Position numbers and translations under genes: made by a program. A DNA stretch of 64,000 bases. Source: JANQPD01 sp963715655. Lineage in GTDB: Bacteria > Bacteroidota > Bacteroidia > Flavobacteriales > Schleiferiaceae. Of this stretch, positions 33,436 to 42,231 are shown piece after piece (position 1 is the first letter of the stretch; each line of letters starts with the position of its first letter). The stretch is taken from the NCBI GenBank assembly GCA_963715655.1, contig OY970262.1:2356001-2420000 (forward strand), read 5' to 3'. A model generated the notes under the pieces. It made no database searches. It saw only the letters and a list, made by a program, of their open reading frames with translations, and was not told the origin of the DNA.

Positions 33436-36400
33436 TTAAAATTCTGTTTTAATGCTTAAGCCAACACTGCGCGTAGATGGATAACTCGCGTCTTCTACTC
33501 CATACGTATAATTGGTTTCTTGCATACCGTTGAGTTCTGGGTCAAAATGTGGATTTTCTGTGGCTAACCATAAGTTGCTAGCTACAAAACCAAACTTTAC
33601 AGATTGAAAACCGGCTGCTCTAGAATATTTTCCTGGTAAAGTGTAATACAAACTTATTTGGCGCAATTTTACGTAAGAAGCATCGTATAAGGCACTTGCT
33701 TCGTTTCCACGATCAAAAACCGTATTGTAATATGAACTTGCCGAAACTACCGTGGTATTTTCTACATATACAGGGTTTTCTGCCGTTCCTACATTTACTA
33801 CCCCATCGCCAACAATACCATCTTCGCGTCCTTCTAAAGATTCTGCTAAAACACCTGAGTTATTTCCTAAGGCACGTGTTCTTGAAACAATAGTTCCGCC
33901 AATGCGTGCGTCAAATAATATACCCAATGTAATTCCTCTGTAAGAAAATTGGTTATTAAAACCAATGCTGAAATCAGGATTGTAATTACCTAATAAGCGT
34001 AAAGTTCCATCTTGCACAGGTAATCCATTAGCGTTGTACAGCGTGCGTCCATCAACTTCCACAAAACCTGATCCGTACATGTCTCCTACACGACCACCTT
34101 CACGAGCAATGTAAAACACTGTGTTAGAACCACCTGCACCGCCAAAAATATTTGCTTGGCCGGTAACATATTGGTCAACACCTTCTGGTAATTTGGTAAC
34201 CACACTGCGATATACACTATAATTTACCGATGTTCTCCACTGAAAGTTTTTACCATCAATTACCTTAAAACCTACGGTGCTTTCAAATCCGCGTGTGCGC
34301 ACCTCACCACCATTTTCAATAATATTACTGAAACCGGTAGCGTAAGAAATTGGGCGACCAATAATCTGATTTATACTCGTATTTTGAAAGGCTGAAAGTT
34401 CAATTTGCAATCTACTTTTGAAAAACCAAGCATCCACACCGGCTTCGTAAGCATTTAAGCGCTCAGGATTTAAGTTGGCATTTTTAAAGATATTCTCATT
34501 AGTAACTCTAAACTGTGAGCCATAATTTTGATTAAATCTAAACGTATTTACCAATTGATACGGATCTGTATCATTACCAACACTTGAAGCATTTGCCCTA
34601 ACTTTTAGGTAAGAAACAGGCTCTGGCAAATCAAACATATTAGAAAGTACGTATCCAACACCCAAAGAATAATAAGCAAAAGAATTATTATCTACCGGTA
34701 ATGTGCTACTCCAATCATTGCGCAAGGTTAAATCAAAAAACAAGTAGTTTCGGTAAGCCACATTACCAAGTGCATACACACTATTAATGCGTCTTTTAAA
34801 CTCCTCGCTAGTACCAATTAAAGGCACTCTTGAGTTTGATAAACTGTAAATCTCTGGCACAGCAAGTTGCTCTGTTTCTGTATATTGATACTCAATTAAC
34901 TGATCAAAACGGTTGCCACCAACAGAAACATCATACGTCCAAGCCGCATTAATTCTATCTTTATAGGTAAGCAATACATCAGAGTTAATTTCCGTAAAGC
35001 GCACATTGTCTTCTCTGTATCCACCAAATACTTTACGGTTGGTACTAATCGCTCTTCTAAATTCTCTGGTTTCATCCCAAATATCAGTTCCTGAGCGCAA
35101 TCTTAAACTTAATTTATCGGTAATATCATACGTAATAGCACCATTACCCAGCACTCTATTCTTGTTAAAACTATTGGTGTTTTCAAAAAGGGTTAAGTAC
35201 GGATTAGTTAACCATAAATAATTGAAATCATAATGCTGCACACCTTCTTGGCCGGCTTGCCAGTAATCTTGTAATGCCTCAATATTCATTTGACGCCCCG
35301 TCCAATTGAAACCATACATCACGTTTTCATAGCCGTAACCAAGGTTTGGACGGTTATTACTGCGAGAGTTAATGTAATTAGCGTATAAATCCACACGTAA
35401 TCTATCGCCAATTTTATGGTCAATACTAATTGCGATACCATCGCGATTTAAATCAGTATTTGGTAAAACACCATCGTTACGTAAGTTACTGTAAGACAAA
35501 CGGAAACCGGTATTACCGTCAAAACCGCTTACTGCCACGTTATTTTGACTAGTAACTCCGGTATTGAAAAAATTACGAATGTTATCCGGTCTTGCAATAA
35601 ATGGAGTTGGCGTAATTGGATTTAAAGAACCATCAGGATTGGTACGCGCAATTACGTCACCACCACGCACAGTATTTCCTCTTGAATCAGTAGATGGGCC
35701 ATCAAACTGTGGAACATTAAAACCTGCATTTAGCGGTAAACCGTAACTTGCAATTCCACCATCGGCTACACCACCACCAATACCATTTTCAAAAGCATAA
35801 TCACCTTCTGTTTGGCCACGACCACTGCCATATTTATTCTGATAATCAGGTAATGTAAGGAGGGTTTCAAACGTAAGCACATTACTGGTGCTGATACCAA
35901 AACCTCTTTTACGCTGACCTCTTTTAGTGGTAATAAGTACTACACCATTGGCTGCTCTTGAACCATAAATAGCCGCAGAACCAGGACCTTTTAGTACTGT
36001 AATACTTGCCATATCATCAGGGCTAAGCTCAGCACCACCATTACCAAAATCAACTTCTTGACCAGCACCATTATTGGTAAGATTACTGCTAATTTGTTGA
36101 TTACGAATAGGCACACCATCTACCACAAAAAGTGGTTGGTTATTACCACTTAGCGAGTTTTCTCCACGAATTATTATACGCGAGGAAGAACCTAAACCCG
36201 AAGAACCGTTGGTAATTTGCACCCCTGCCACTTGACCGGCAAGGCTATTAAGCACGTTGGTTTGCGGTACATCGGTAAGCGTTTTCTGATCTACTTCCGC
36301 AATACTTGCAGAAAGCGATTGCCTATCGCGCCTAATTCCTAGTGCGGTAACAACTGCATCTTGCAACTGCTCTGACTTGGAGGATAATAATACTTCAGTA

Positions 36401-36663
36401 CCCATGGCTGAAGCTATTACGGTAAAGGTTTCATAACCTAATGCGGCAATTTCTAAACTTGCATTGGCTGGTGTAATAATGGTAAAACGGCCATCAACAC
36501 CGGCAATAGCATAATTTTCTGAACCAACTTGTTTAATGCTGGCTCCGGGTATCGACTCACGCGTTTGCGCATCTACCACCTGACTTTGAAATGTTGATTG
36601 TGCAAAACCCTGTAATACAAAGCATTGCATAATCAGAAAAAAGTATATTTTTTTCATACTCAA
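33436..36663 (-). CDS. SusC/RagA-family TonB-linked outer-membrane receptor
   Basis: A 1075-residue receptor. The signal peptide MKKIYFFLIMQCFVLQGFAQ (preceded by MS) is followed by a CarboxypepD_reg-like domain (FQSQVVDAQTRESIPGASIK...GRFTI), a TonB-box/linker (LSSKSEQLQDAVVTALGIRRDRQSL), the plug with NVLNSLAGQVAGVQITNGS, IIRGENSLSGNNQPLFVVDGVPI and ASITVLKGPGSAAIYGSRAANGVVLITTKRG, all SusC signatures, then a large beta-barrel. The C-terminus ends STRSVGLSIKTEF with the terminal aromatic residue of outer-membrane barrels. It imports the ligand held by the SusD-like partner encoded immediately downstream. With 77 bp to the next gene on the same strand, no separate regulator is seen. Confidence 0.96.
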   Translation of the reverse strand: MSMKKIYFFLIMQCFVLQGFAQSTFQSQVVDAQTRESIPGASIKQVGSENYAIAGVDGRFTIITPANASLEIAALGYETFTVIASAMGTEVLLSSKSEQLQDAVVTALGIRRDRQSLSASIAEVDQKTLTDVPQTNVLNSLAGQVAGVQITNGSSGLGSSSRIIIRGENSLSGNNQPLFVVDGVPIRNQQISSNLTNNGAGQEVDFGNGGAELSPDDMASITVLKGPGSAAIYGSRAANGVVLITTKRGQRKRGFGISTSNVLTFETLLTLPDYQNKYGSGRGQTEGDYAFENGIGGGVADGGIASYGLPLNAGFNVPQFDGPSTDSRGNTVRGGDVIARTNPDGSLNPITPTPFIARPDNIRNFFNTGVTSQNNVAVSGFDGNTGFRLSYSNLRNDGVLPNTDLNRDGIAISIDHKIGDRLRVDLYANYINSRSNNRPNLGYGYENVMYGFNWTGRQMNIEALQDYWQAGQEGVQHYDFNYLWLTNPYLTLFENTNSFNKNRVLGNGAITYDITDKLSLRLRSGTDIWDETREFRRAISTNRKVFGGYREDNVRFTEINSDVLLTYKDRINAAWTYDVSVGGNRFDQLIEYQYTETEQLAVPEIYSLSNSRVPLIGTSEEFKRRINSVYALGNVAYRNYLFFDLTLRNDWSSTLPVDNNSFAYYSLGVGYVLSNMFDLPEPVSYLKVRANASSVGNDTDPYQLVNTFRFNQNYGSQFRVTNENIFKNANLNPERLNAYEAGVDAWFFKSRLQIELSAFQNTSINQIIGRPISYATGFSNIIENGGEVRTRGFESTVGFKVIDGKNFQWRTSVNYSVYRSVVTKLPEGVDQYVTGQANIFGGAGGSNTVFYIAREGGRVGDMYGSGFVEVDGRTLYNANGLPVQDGTLRLLGNYNPDFSIGFNNQFSYRGITLGILFDARIGGTIVSRTRALGNNSGVLAESLEGREDGIVGDGVVNVGTAENPVYVENTTVVSASSYYNTVFDRGNEASALYDASYVKLRQISLYYTLPGKYSRAAGFQSVKFGFVASNLWLATENPHFDPELNGMQETNYTYGVEDASYPSTRSVGLSIKTEF

Positions 36664-36740
36664 TTTGAAAATTTATTTTGTGAATTAATTATTAAGCAGC
36701 TCTACCTATTAGTAAAGCGCTAAAAAAAGCTTTGAGATGT

Positions 36741-37439
36741 TCACAAAACAGGTGGTGCACGAGATGGCAACAATCTATTTAAGAGATATGCCAATGCTAT
36801 GGTAGGTTTTTCAGGATTGTAAAACCTAAGATGTATTAATTGCGCTAAAAATCTACTAAGCTTAGATTTGCTTATACGTATAAATTGAAATAAATCTTGA
36901 ACAATATCTACATCCCGTAAGGGCTTTAGTAAAATTGTACACAAGCCACTTTTAGCAGTTAATGCAACTAACTTTTTACAAAGTGATTTTCGCTGCCAAG
37001 GCAATTTTGTAAATTTATTTGCCTTAAAATCAGCGGTATGTAGCGCCATTAGGTAAACACCACCATCTTTAGATGGACCTATAACCGTTTTTCCTATTCC
37101 CGTTTGCCCTACTGCTTTTAAAACCAGCTGCGCGCTAAGTAATGGTGTATCAGTGCCTACCACCACCAAGCGCTCCACACCTCTTACAAAAAGCGATTGT
37201 ACAGCGTGTGTTATACGTTCTGAAAAATTAGCGCCTTTTTGTAAAGATTCATCAAACCAAAAAATTGGCAAAGCGGTTTTATCCAACTCTGCTTTGGTGC
37301 TAGTTATAAAGGCTTGATGCACTTTTCTATTATCCGTAAAACGACCTTTGCCAAGCAACGCTTTACGCTTAGCTTCAAAGGGGGCACTGTTTGAAAAAAC
37401 CAACACAGCAGTTTTCTCAAAATCTGGATTATACGCTAT
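36741..37439 (-). CDS. TIGR04282 (DUF2064) GT-A type transferase, copy 1; no standard start codon
   Basis: A nucleotidyl/glycosyltransferase-like protein of about 232 residues. Motifs shared with the copy at 44368-45039 are KTAVLVFS, LPIFWFDESLQKGANFSERITHA, VVVGTDTPLLSAQLVLKAV and VIGPSKDGGVYLMAL. A GTG at 37406 would cut off the first beta strand (FEKTAVL), which the paralogue keeps as DFSKTAIL. Reading upstream in frame gives AYNPDFEKTAVLVF, then ATA at 37439-37437, and no ATG, GTG or TTG before a stop; ATA lies where the paralogue has its ATG. Family knowledge: TIGR04282 enzymes resemble CofC and are linked to radical SAM clusters, including arsenosugar pathways. The radical SAM gene lies 28 bp upstream. 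Confidence 0.8.
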   Translation of the reverse strand: MAYNPDFEKTAVLVFSNSAPFEAKRKALLGKGRFTDNRKVHQAFITSTKAELDKTALPIFWFDESLQKGANFSERITHAVQSLFVRGVERLVVVGTDTPLLSAQLVLKAVGQTGIGKTVIGPSKDGGVYLMALHTADFKANKFTKLPWQRKSLCKKLVALTAKSGLCTILLKPLRDVDIVQDLFQFIRISKSKLSRFLAQLIHLRFYNPEKPTIALAYLLNRLLPSRAPPVL

Positions 37440-37467
37440 AGGATTATTCGTGTACAGTTTTTTGCAA

Positions 37468-38478
37468 TTAGGCGTTTCCGCGATTAATACTCACTCTATT
37501 TTCCATTTTTTGTGGAATAAAATGAGGGTTTTCCTCTAAGTACACTTTAGCTTCCTGCTTTTTAATGTCAAAATATTTGGTAAAAAATTCATCACACCAC
37601 AAGCATACGTTTTGCAATTCCTCTGAGCGCTTGCGCGCAAATTCTTCGGAAATACCAACGCTCTCGCCCATTTTCCAAGCATCACCAGTATTAAGTATCT
37701 GCATGATTTCCGATTTGGACATCCGTTTCAATACATCTGAAACCTTTTCGATACGTGCGTCTCCCATGGCATCTTTAGTACCTGGGCAGCATGGGTTTAT
37801 AGCCCAAAGCTGTATGCTTATTTCTTGGGGAATATCCGTTTTTTCATTTCCTAAAAAAGCAATGGCACCAGAAGGAATAGCGCAGAAATTATGTGTGCCA
37901 TCTTTCTTCCAAATATCATTATCCATGGCTCGGCCACGTGCCCAATTACCGCCTAACCACATATCTTCGGTTGCACCAAAAAATCCGTAGGTAGGGTAAT
38001 TTCTAAAATCGTTTTGCAAATCCGTTTTAGTCAATTTTGGCTGACCTTCAATAAACTCAATACCCTTACTTTCAAATAATTGAGACAAAAATTCTTTACG
38101 CTCCCCCTGCTTTTTATGATAACGATCAATACTGGCAATTGAAAAACGATCTACTCCTTTCTCTAAAAGGGTATCCAAAATTTTAGGTGTTAGTAAATCA
38201 CCGTTAAACTGAAGGGCTATGTATAATTTACCCCCGTACTTCTCCTTCAACCTATCTAATATTTTATACAGCAGCTTGCGCTCAGCTAATGGCTCGCCAC
38301 CGCTTAGGCTAATCCTATCCAGATTATCCGGCATATTTTCAATAATTGCTATACAATCTTCTTCACTAATGCGCTCGCCCTGTGGGCCGCTACTGTTGTA
38401 GCAATGGTCGCATTTATCGTTACACAATTGGGTGAAAACCCAATAAATTCTGTCGATGTGGTTAAAATTGGTGTGCAT
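37468..38478 (-). CDS. radical SAM protein of unknown substrate
   Basis: A 336-residue radical SAM protein. The cluster-binding cysteines are C19xxxC23xxC26 (QLCNDKCDHCYNSSGP), followed by the GGEP motif (ISLSGGEPLAERK). In the C-terminal third several further cysteines occur (NFCAIPSG, INPCCPGTKDAMG, NVCLWCDEFF), which could hold an auxiliary SPASM/twitch-like Fe-S cluster. It does not look like ArsS, the arsenosugar radical SAM enzyme. It starts 4 bp after the phosphotransferase gene and is followed by TIGR04282 copy 1. It therefore belongs to the transporter/hydrolase/kinase block and may modify the same small molecule. That role is inference. Confidence 0.85.
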   Translation of the reverse strand: MHTNFNHIDRIYWVFTQLCNDKCDHCYNSSGPQGERISEEDCIAIIENMPDNLDRISLSGGEPLAERKLLYKILDRLKEKYGGKLYIALQFNGDLLTPKILDTLLEKGVDRFSIASIDRYHKKQGERKEFLSQLFESKGIEFIEGQPKLTKTDLQNDFRNYPTYGFFGATEDMWLGGNWARGRAMDNDIWKKDGTHNFCAIPSGAIAFLGNEKTDIPQEISIQLWAINPCCPGTKDAMGDARIEKVSDVLKRMSKSEIMQILNTGDAWKMGESVGISEEFARKRSEELQNVCLWCDEFFTKYFDIKKQEAKVYLEENPHFIPQKMENRVSINRGNA

Positions 38479-38482
38479 TTTT

Positions 38483-39469
38483 TTATGGTGTTAAAATGTT
38501 TTTTGCTTCTTCTAAAAGCGCTTTCCTTTTCTCTAAATCAATTTCCAACGGAAGCTGTGCTAAGCCTAATATTCTTCTAATAATTTCGCCCGCCATAAAT
38601 TCTTTACACAAGGCCTCATTTAGCGGAGCCATGGTTGCGTAGGTGGTTAAAGCCAAATCAATTAGTTCTTGTGGCTGGTCGGCCATTTTTAAATGAGCCA
38701 AACACACGCCTATTTCAAAAGCCGGTGTACCAAAAAAGCAAAATTCGGGGTCAATTACTTTAATACCTTTAGCTGTGTTTAACCAACTCCCAGGGAAATA
38801 ATCTCCATGTAAAAGCCGTTCGCCATCCGCTAAATACTGCTTACCGAGCTGTGTTACTTTTGCTTTAAGTGCTTCATTTTGCTTGTATTGCAAGCCAACT
38901 TCTTGCAGGCCGGGTAACACATCATCTAAGTTCAACCCATTTTCTTTCATATATGGATATACGTACATGTGCTCATGATTTAATGCGCGCATGTCCTTAT
39001 TGGATATAGGTTTTTCTACCGCATCTACCGGAAAGGCATTGTGCAAAGCGGCTGCAAATTTCACGAGTTCTACCAACGTTTCGCGTTCTATTACAATTCC
39101 TTTTTTATACAATTTGGTAAAGTCAGAACCTTCACCTAAGTCTTCCATTAAAAGCACGTTATTGGCTTTATCTACGCCAATAAGTTTCGGCATTTCTTCG
39201 GCCAATTGAGGCCTTTGTGCAATTAAACCGTAAAATTCAGCCTCACGTAAAGCCCGCTCTTGCGGAGCCGCCACTTGTGGATACTTTTCTACGTAATCTC
39301 TGCTTTGCTTTACAATGAAGCTACGGTGATTGGTAATTACCCGCAACGTAAAATTCATATTTCCCTCACCCGGCACTTCCGTGCTTTCTACTTGCTCATC
39401 AGCGTTAAGCCAACCCTGCTCTTGCAGATAGCTTTGTAGCTCTTGTGTATTGGATGTTAGTTTTTTCAT
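38483..39469 (-). CDS. phosphotransferase, methylthioribose-kinase-like
   Basis: A 328-residue APH/choline-kinase-fold kinase. Key segments are the nucleotide-binding EVPGEGNMNFTLRVI and FIVKQSRDYVEKYPQVAAPQERALREAEFY, VLLMEDLGEGSDF, the catalytic LLHGDYFPGSWLN (Brenner-like motif with the catalytic Asp), and KVIDPEFCFFGTPAFEIGV (metal-binding Asp). The loop after HGD and the DPEF motif are closest to S-methyl-5-thioribose kinase (MtnK), but mtnA or other methionine-salvage genes are not nearby, so the substrate is more safely given as a ribose-like sugar or small alcohol. It lies between the nucleoside hydrolase (85 bp) and the radical SAM gene (4 bp), which suggests it phosphorylates a sugar released from a nucleoside. 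Confidence 0.85.
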   Translation of the reverse strand: MKKLTSNTQELQSYLQEQGWLNADEQVESTEVPGEGNMNFTLRVITNHRSFIVKQSRDYVEKYPQVAAPQERALREAEFYGLIAQRPQLAEEMPKLIGVDKANNVLLMEDLGEGSDFTKLYKKGIVIERETLVELVKFAAALHNAFPVDAVEKPISNKDMRALNHEHMYVYPYMKENGLNLDDVLPGLQEVGLQYKQNEALKAKVTQLGKQYLADGERLLHGDYFPGSWLNTAKGIKVIDPEFCFFGTPAFEIGVCLAHLKMADQPQELIDLALTTYATMAPLNEALCKEFMAGEIIRRILGLAQLPLEIDLEKRKALLEEAKNILTP

Positions 39470-39554
39470 AAGTAGTAGTTTTTTAGTCCGCAGTCCATAG
39501 TGGATAGATTAAAAGATGACACTGAAAAGCGCATGACCGGCTATGGTCTGTGTA

Positions 39555-40481
39555 CTATGGTCTTTCAACTAAAAGACTTTCCATCAACCTTTCGTGGTAA
39601 TCATCTGATACATCAAAACAGTAATTTATGGGATAACCGGCTGATTTATCGCACAACAAAAACTGCTTAAATATGCTGCCGTCATTTTCATCTATATTGT
39701 CTTTTAAATGCACTTCTAACCTTGCATTAAGTGCTTCGCAAACCACATCTTGCGGACGAATTATATAATGACTGGCTAATACGTCAAACGGATTGAAACC
39801 CTTTTCACCCATGGCATTCCATTGCTTCAGCCAGTTCACCGATTTATCGGCTATCCATTGATTTCCTTTATCCTTTGATGCTGCCAACGTTTTTAAATCA
39901 TCGGCAGTAAGCCATACCTTATTAGAAATTTCAAAGGGGCAAAGCGTTAAGTTCAATTTATGCTGAAACATTAAACGGAAGGCATCATTATCTAAATCAA
40001 AATTTAAGTCTGGTGCTGAAGCTTTGCGCGTGCCCACCGTAAAGTGATCGGTTGCTTTTCTGCGGCCTGCTACCAATACTACTTCAATAATTTGTGAAGC
40101 TAATTCAGGGTATAATGTTACCAATAACCCTACGTTGGTGGCAGGGCCAATAGCCATAATTATCAGCTTTTCTTTTCTAAGCGCCTCGGCCAAAGCTTCT
40201 ATTGCATCATTGGTTTTTACATTTTCTAACTTCATAGCCTCGCCCGCTCCTTTGTGCACAGGTATTTTACCTGCGGCAAACTCATCATTCATATACTTGC
40301 ACAAGCGAAAAGCATCGTCAATTTGGGTATTGCCAAACACGGCACTTATGCCTATAATTTTCACATTATCAGCATTTAGCAATTGTAAAATTGCATAACC
40401 ATCATCTACATCGCAGTAGCCTTCGCGCAAATGGCGCTTCATGCCTACCGATAGGTCGGTATCGATCCAAACTTTTTTCAT
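39555..40481 (-). CDS. nucleoside hydrolase with an expanded metal-site motif
   Basis: A 308-residue protein of the inosine-uridine nucleoside hydrolase fold. The usual N-terminal Ca-binding motif DxDxxxDD is split: D7-T-D9 is followed by LSVGMKRHLREGYC and then D24-V-D26-D27-GYAIL. Downstream family segments are intact: ISAVFGNTQIDDAF (Asn/Thr loop), IIMAIGPATNVGLLV, EVVLVAGR and, near residue 160, DLNFDLDNDAFRLM, which supplies the second metal-site acid and the DNxxDP-like segment. It should cleave an N-glycosidic bond of a nucleoside-like substrate. The altered motif suggests a subfamily distinct from classical IU-NH. It lies 233 bp downstream of the ABC genes and just upstream of the kinase. 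Confidence 0.9.
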   Translation of the reverse strand: MKKVWIDTDLSVGMKRHLREGYCDVDDGYAILQLLNADNVKIIGISAVFGNTQIDDAFRLCKYMNDEFAAGKIPVHKGAGEAMKLENVKTNDAIEALAEALRKEKLIIMAIGPATNVGLLVTLYPELASQIIEVVLVAGRRKATDHFTVGTRKASAPDLNFDLDNDAFRLMFQHKLNLTLCPFEISNKVWLTADDLKTLAASKDKGNQWIADKSVNWLKQWNAMGEKGFNPFDVLASHYIIRPQDVVCEALNARLEVHLKDNIDENDGSIFKQFLLCDKSAGYPINYCFDVSDDYHERLMESLLVERP

Positions 40482-40714
40482 AACTGTTTTACCGCAGAGA
40501 ACGCTGAGTCTCGCAGAGATTTTACTTCTTGCTAACTCTAAACACCTCTTAATTTATTTTTACTTCTTTCTTAATTCCAAATTACTGGATTTTTCAACAA
40601 TCCTCCCCCGCCCTACGGGCACCCCCTCCAAAGTGGGACAAAGCACACTAGCCGTAAGCTACATTTTCTACTCACACAGACCTTTAACTTTTCCCTTTTC
40701 AACCTTCAACACGC

Positions 40715-41458
40715 TTAGCCTTCAACACCAACCTTAATACTTTCTAAACTCTCCCAAAAGCCTATTTCTTCTTTCACGCCTGTTTCTGGGTCACTTATAA
40801 ACTCTTGTTTGCTTTTATATACCTTCAATTTCCCCGCGCGCATAAAAGCAATTTCATCGCCCATTAAAATGGCTTCTTTTAAATCATGCGTTACAAATAA
40901 CGAAGTGATGCTATACTGTGCCGCTATTTTCTTAAAAAACTGCTGCATCCGTTGGCGCGTGCCACTATCTAAACTCCCAAAAGGCTCATCTAAAAGCAAA
41001 AGCGAAGGATTTGTAATTAAGGCTCTGCCAAAGGAAACGCGTTGCCTTTGTCCACCCGAAAGTTGGTGCGGCATTTTATCCGCTTGTGCTTGTAGCTCTA
41101 AGCTAGCAATCATTTCCGTTACTTTTTGCTGTATTTCCTTTTCGGGAATTTTTCTTAAGCGTAGGCCAAAAGCCACGTTTTCAAACACGTTTAAATGCGG
41201 AAAAAGCAAATCTTCCTGATATAAATACACGATGTTTCGTTCATGCGGTTTTTTGTCAGCCACCGTTTGTCCATCTAGGGTAAGCGTGCCACTATCCGGC
41301 ACCACCAAACCCGCCAGCATTTTTAGCATAGTAGTTTTACCACAACCCGATTTACCCAAAATGCTAAGCGTTTTATGCTTTGGCAAGCTTACGCTTAGAT
41401 TTTGTACTACAGCCTCTTTATTAAAGCTTTTGCTAATATTTTTTACTTCTAAAAACAT
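40715..41458 (-). CDS. ABC transporter ATP-binding protein (YnjD-like)
   Basis: A 247-residue ATPase. Walker A is GKSGCGKTTML, Q-loop VYLYQEDLLFPHL, signature LSGGQRQRVSFGRAL, Walker B LLLLDEPFGSLD and H-loop VTHDLKEA are all intact. It resembles the ATPases of importers for iron, thiamine, polyamine and the uncharacterised YnjBCD system. Its start codon shares one base with the stop of the permease gene upstream (TAATG), so the two are coupled. It is the last gene of the transporter part. A 233-bp spacer with repeat fragments (for instance CCCTACGGGCACCCCCTCCA near 40610) separates it from the nucleoside hydrolase gene. Confidence 0.93.
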   Translation of the reverse strand: MFLEVKNISKSFNKEAVVQNLSVSLPKHKTLSILGKSGCGKTTMLKMLAGLVVPDSGTLTLDGQTVADKKPHERNIVYLYQEDLLFPHLNVFENVAFGLRLRKIPEKEIQQKVTEMIASLELQAQADKMPHQLSGGQRQRVSFGRALITNPSLLLLDEPFGSLDSGTRQRMQQFFKKIAAQYSITSLFVTHDLKEAILMGDEIAFMRAGKLKVYKSKQEFISDPETGVKEEIGFWESLESIKVGVEG

Positions 41459-42231
41459 TAAACCAGTTTATTAAACACGTAGCGTTTGTTAATATAAAGC
41501 AACACCACGGGCGGAAATATGAGTAAACAGCAACTTAAAGCGCCATAATAAAAGTTGGCTTCTTTTATAAATAGAAACACTTTAATGGTAAGCGTTTGCA
41601 CTTTGCCCACGCCAATTATAGAGGTTAGCCCATATTCAAACCAGCTGATTAAAAAGGTTTGAAAAAAGCAAATAAGCAACATGCCTTTAGCCATTGGAAA
41701 TAACACTTTAGTAAAGGTTTGCCAAGCATTTCCACCTAAAGTGGCCACTAAATTTTCCAGGTTTTTTGATTTAGCTCCCCAAAAGCTTCCGAAGAAAATA
41801 AGCGCATACGGAAAGGCAATCATAAACTGCGCAAGCACCACACCCGCGGCTTTACCAAATAAACTAATTTTTAAAAAGAAGAAACTTAAACAAGCGGCAA
41901 ACACCACCGGAGCAAGGATGTATGGAAAATAACTCAATAAAGTAAAGAAGTTTTTACGCGGGTGGTAATTAACAATTCTGCTTAAAAAGAAGCCGCTAAA
42001 GGTTGCTGAAACGGCCACCGCTAAAGATATAAATATGGATAAACCAAAGCTACTTAACAAACTTGTTTCGGTGCCCAACACCGCGCGCCAATTGCGCAAA
42101 CCAAAATACTCCGGCACTACCGCTGGGAAACGCCAATCTCCCGCAAAGGAAAGGGCTACCAAATAGACAAATGGAAACAGAATTAACAGCACCATAAGGC
42201 TCAATATGAAAGGCTTATAGCTAAAACTCAT
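41458..42231 (-). CDS. ABC transporter permease, second subunit or half (YnjC-like)
   Basis: A 257-residue membrane protein from the ATG at 42231; the longer open frame to 42336 is only overlap with the other permease. It has about six hydrophobic segments (FILSLMVLLILFPFVYLVAL, then LLSSFGLSIFISLAVAVSAT and others). The cytoplasmic loop with the EAA motif reads ENLVATLGGNAWQTFTKVLFPMAKG, the coupling site for the ATPase. It overlaps the upstream permease gene by 11 bp and the ATPase gene by 1 bp. In E. coli YnjC is one long fused permease; here the two halves are separate genes. Confidence 0.9.
   Translation of the reverse strand: MSFSYKPFILSLMVLLILFPFVYLVALSFAGDWRFPAVVPEYFGLRNWRAVLGTETSLLSSFGLSIFISLAVAVSATFSGFFLSRIVNYHPRKNFFTLLSYFPYILAPVVFAACLSFFFLKISLFGKAAGVVLAQFMIAFPYALIFFGSFWGAKSKNLENLVATLGGNAWQTFTKVLFPMAKGMLLICFFQTFLISWFEYGLTSIIGVGKVQTLTIKVFLFIKEANFYYGALSCCLLIFPPVVLLYINKRYVFNKLV

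Noticed and set aside
33696..35746. Several 60-71 codon plus-strand frames inside the SusC gene
   Set aside because: Shadows of a strongly supported minus-strand gene; no motifs.
36741..37406. GTG at 37406 as the start of TIGR04282 copy 1
   Set aside because: It removes the first beta strand that the paralogue retains; the frame is open further upstream.
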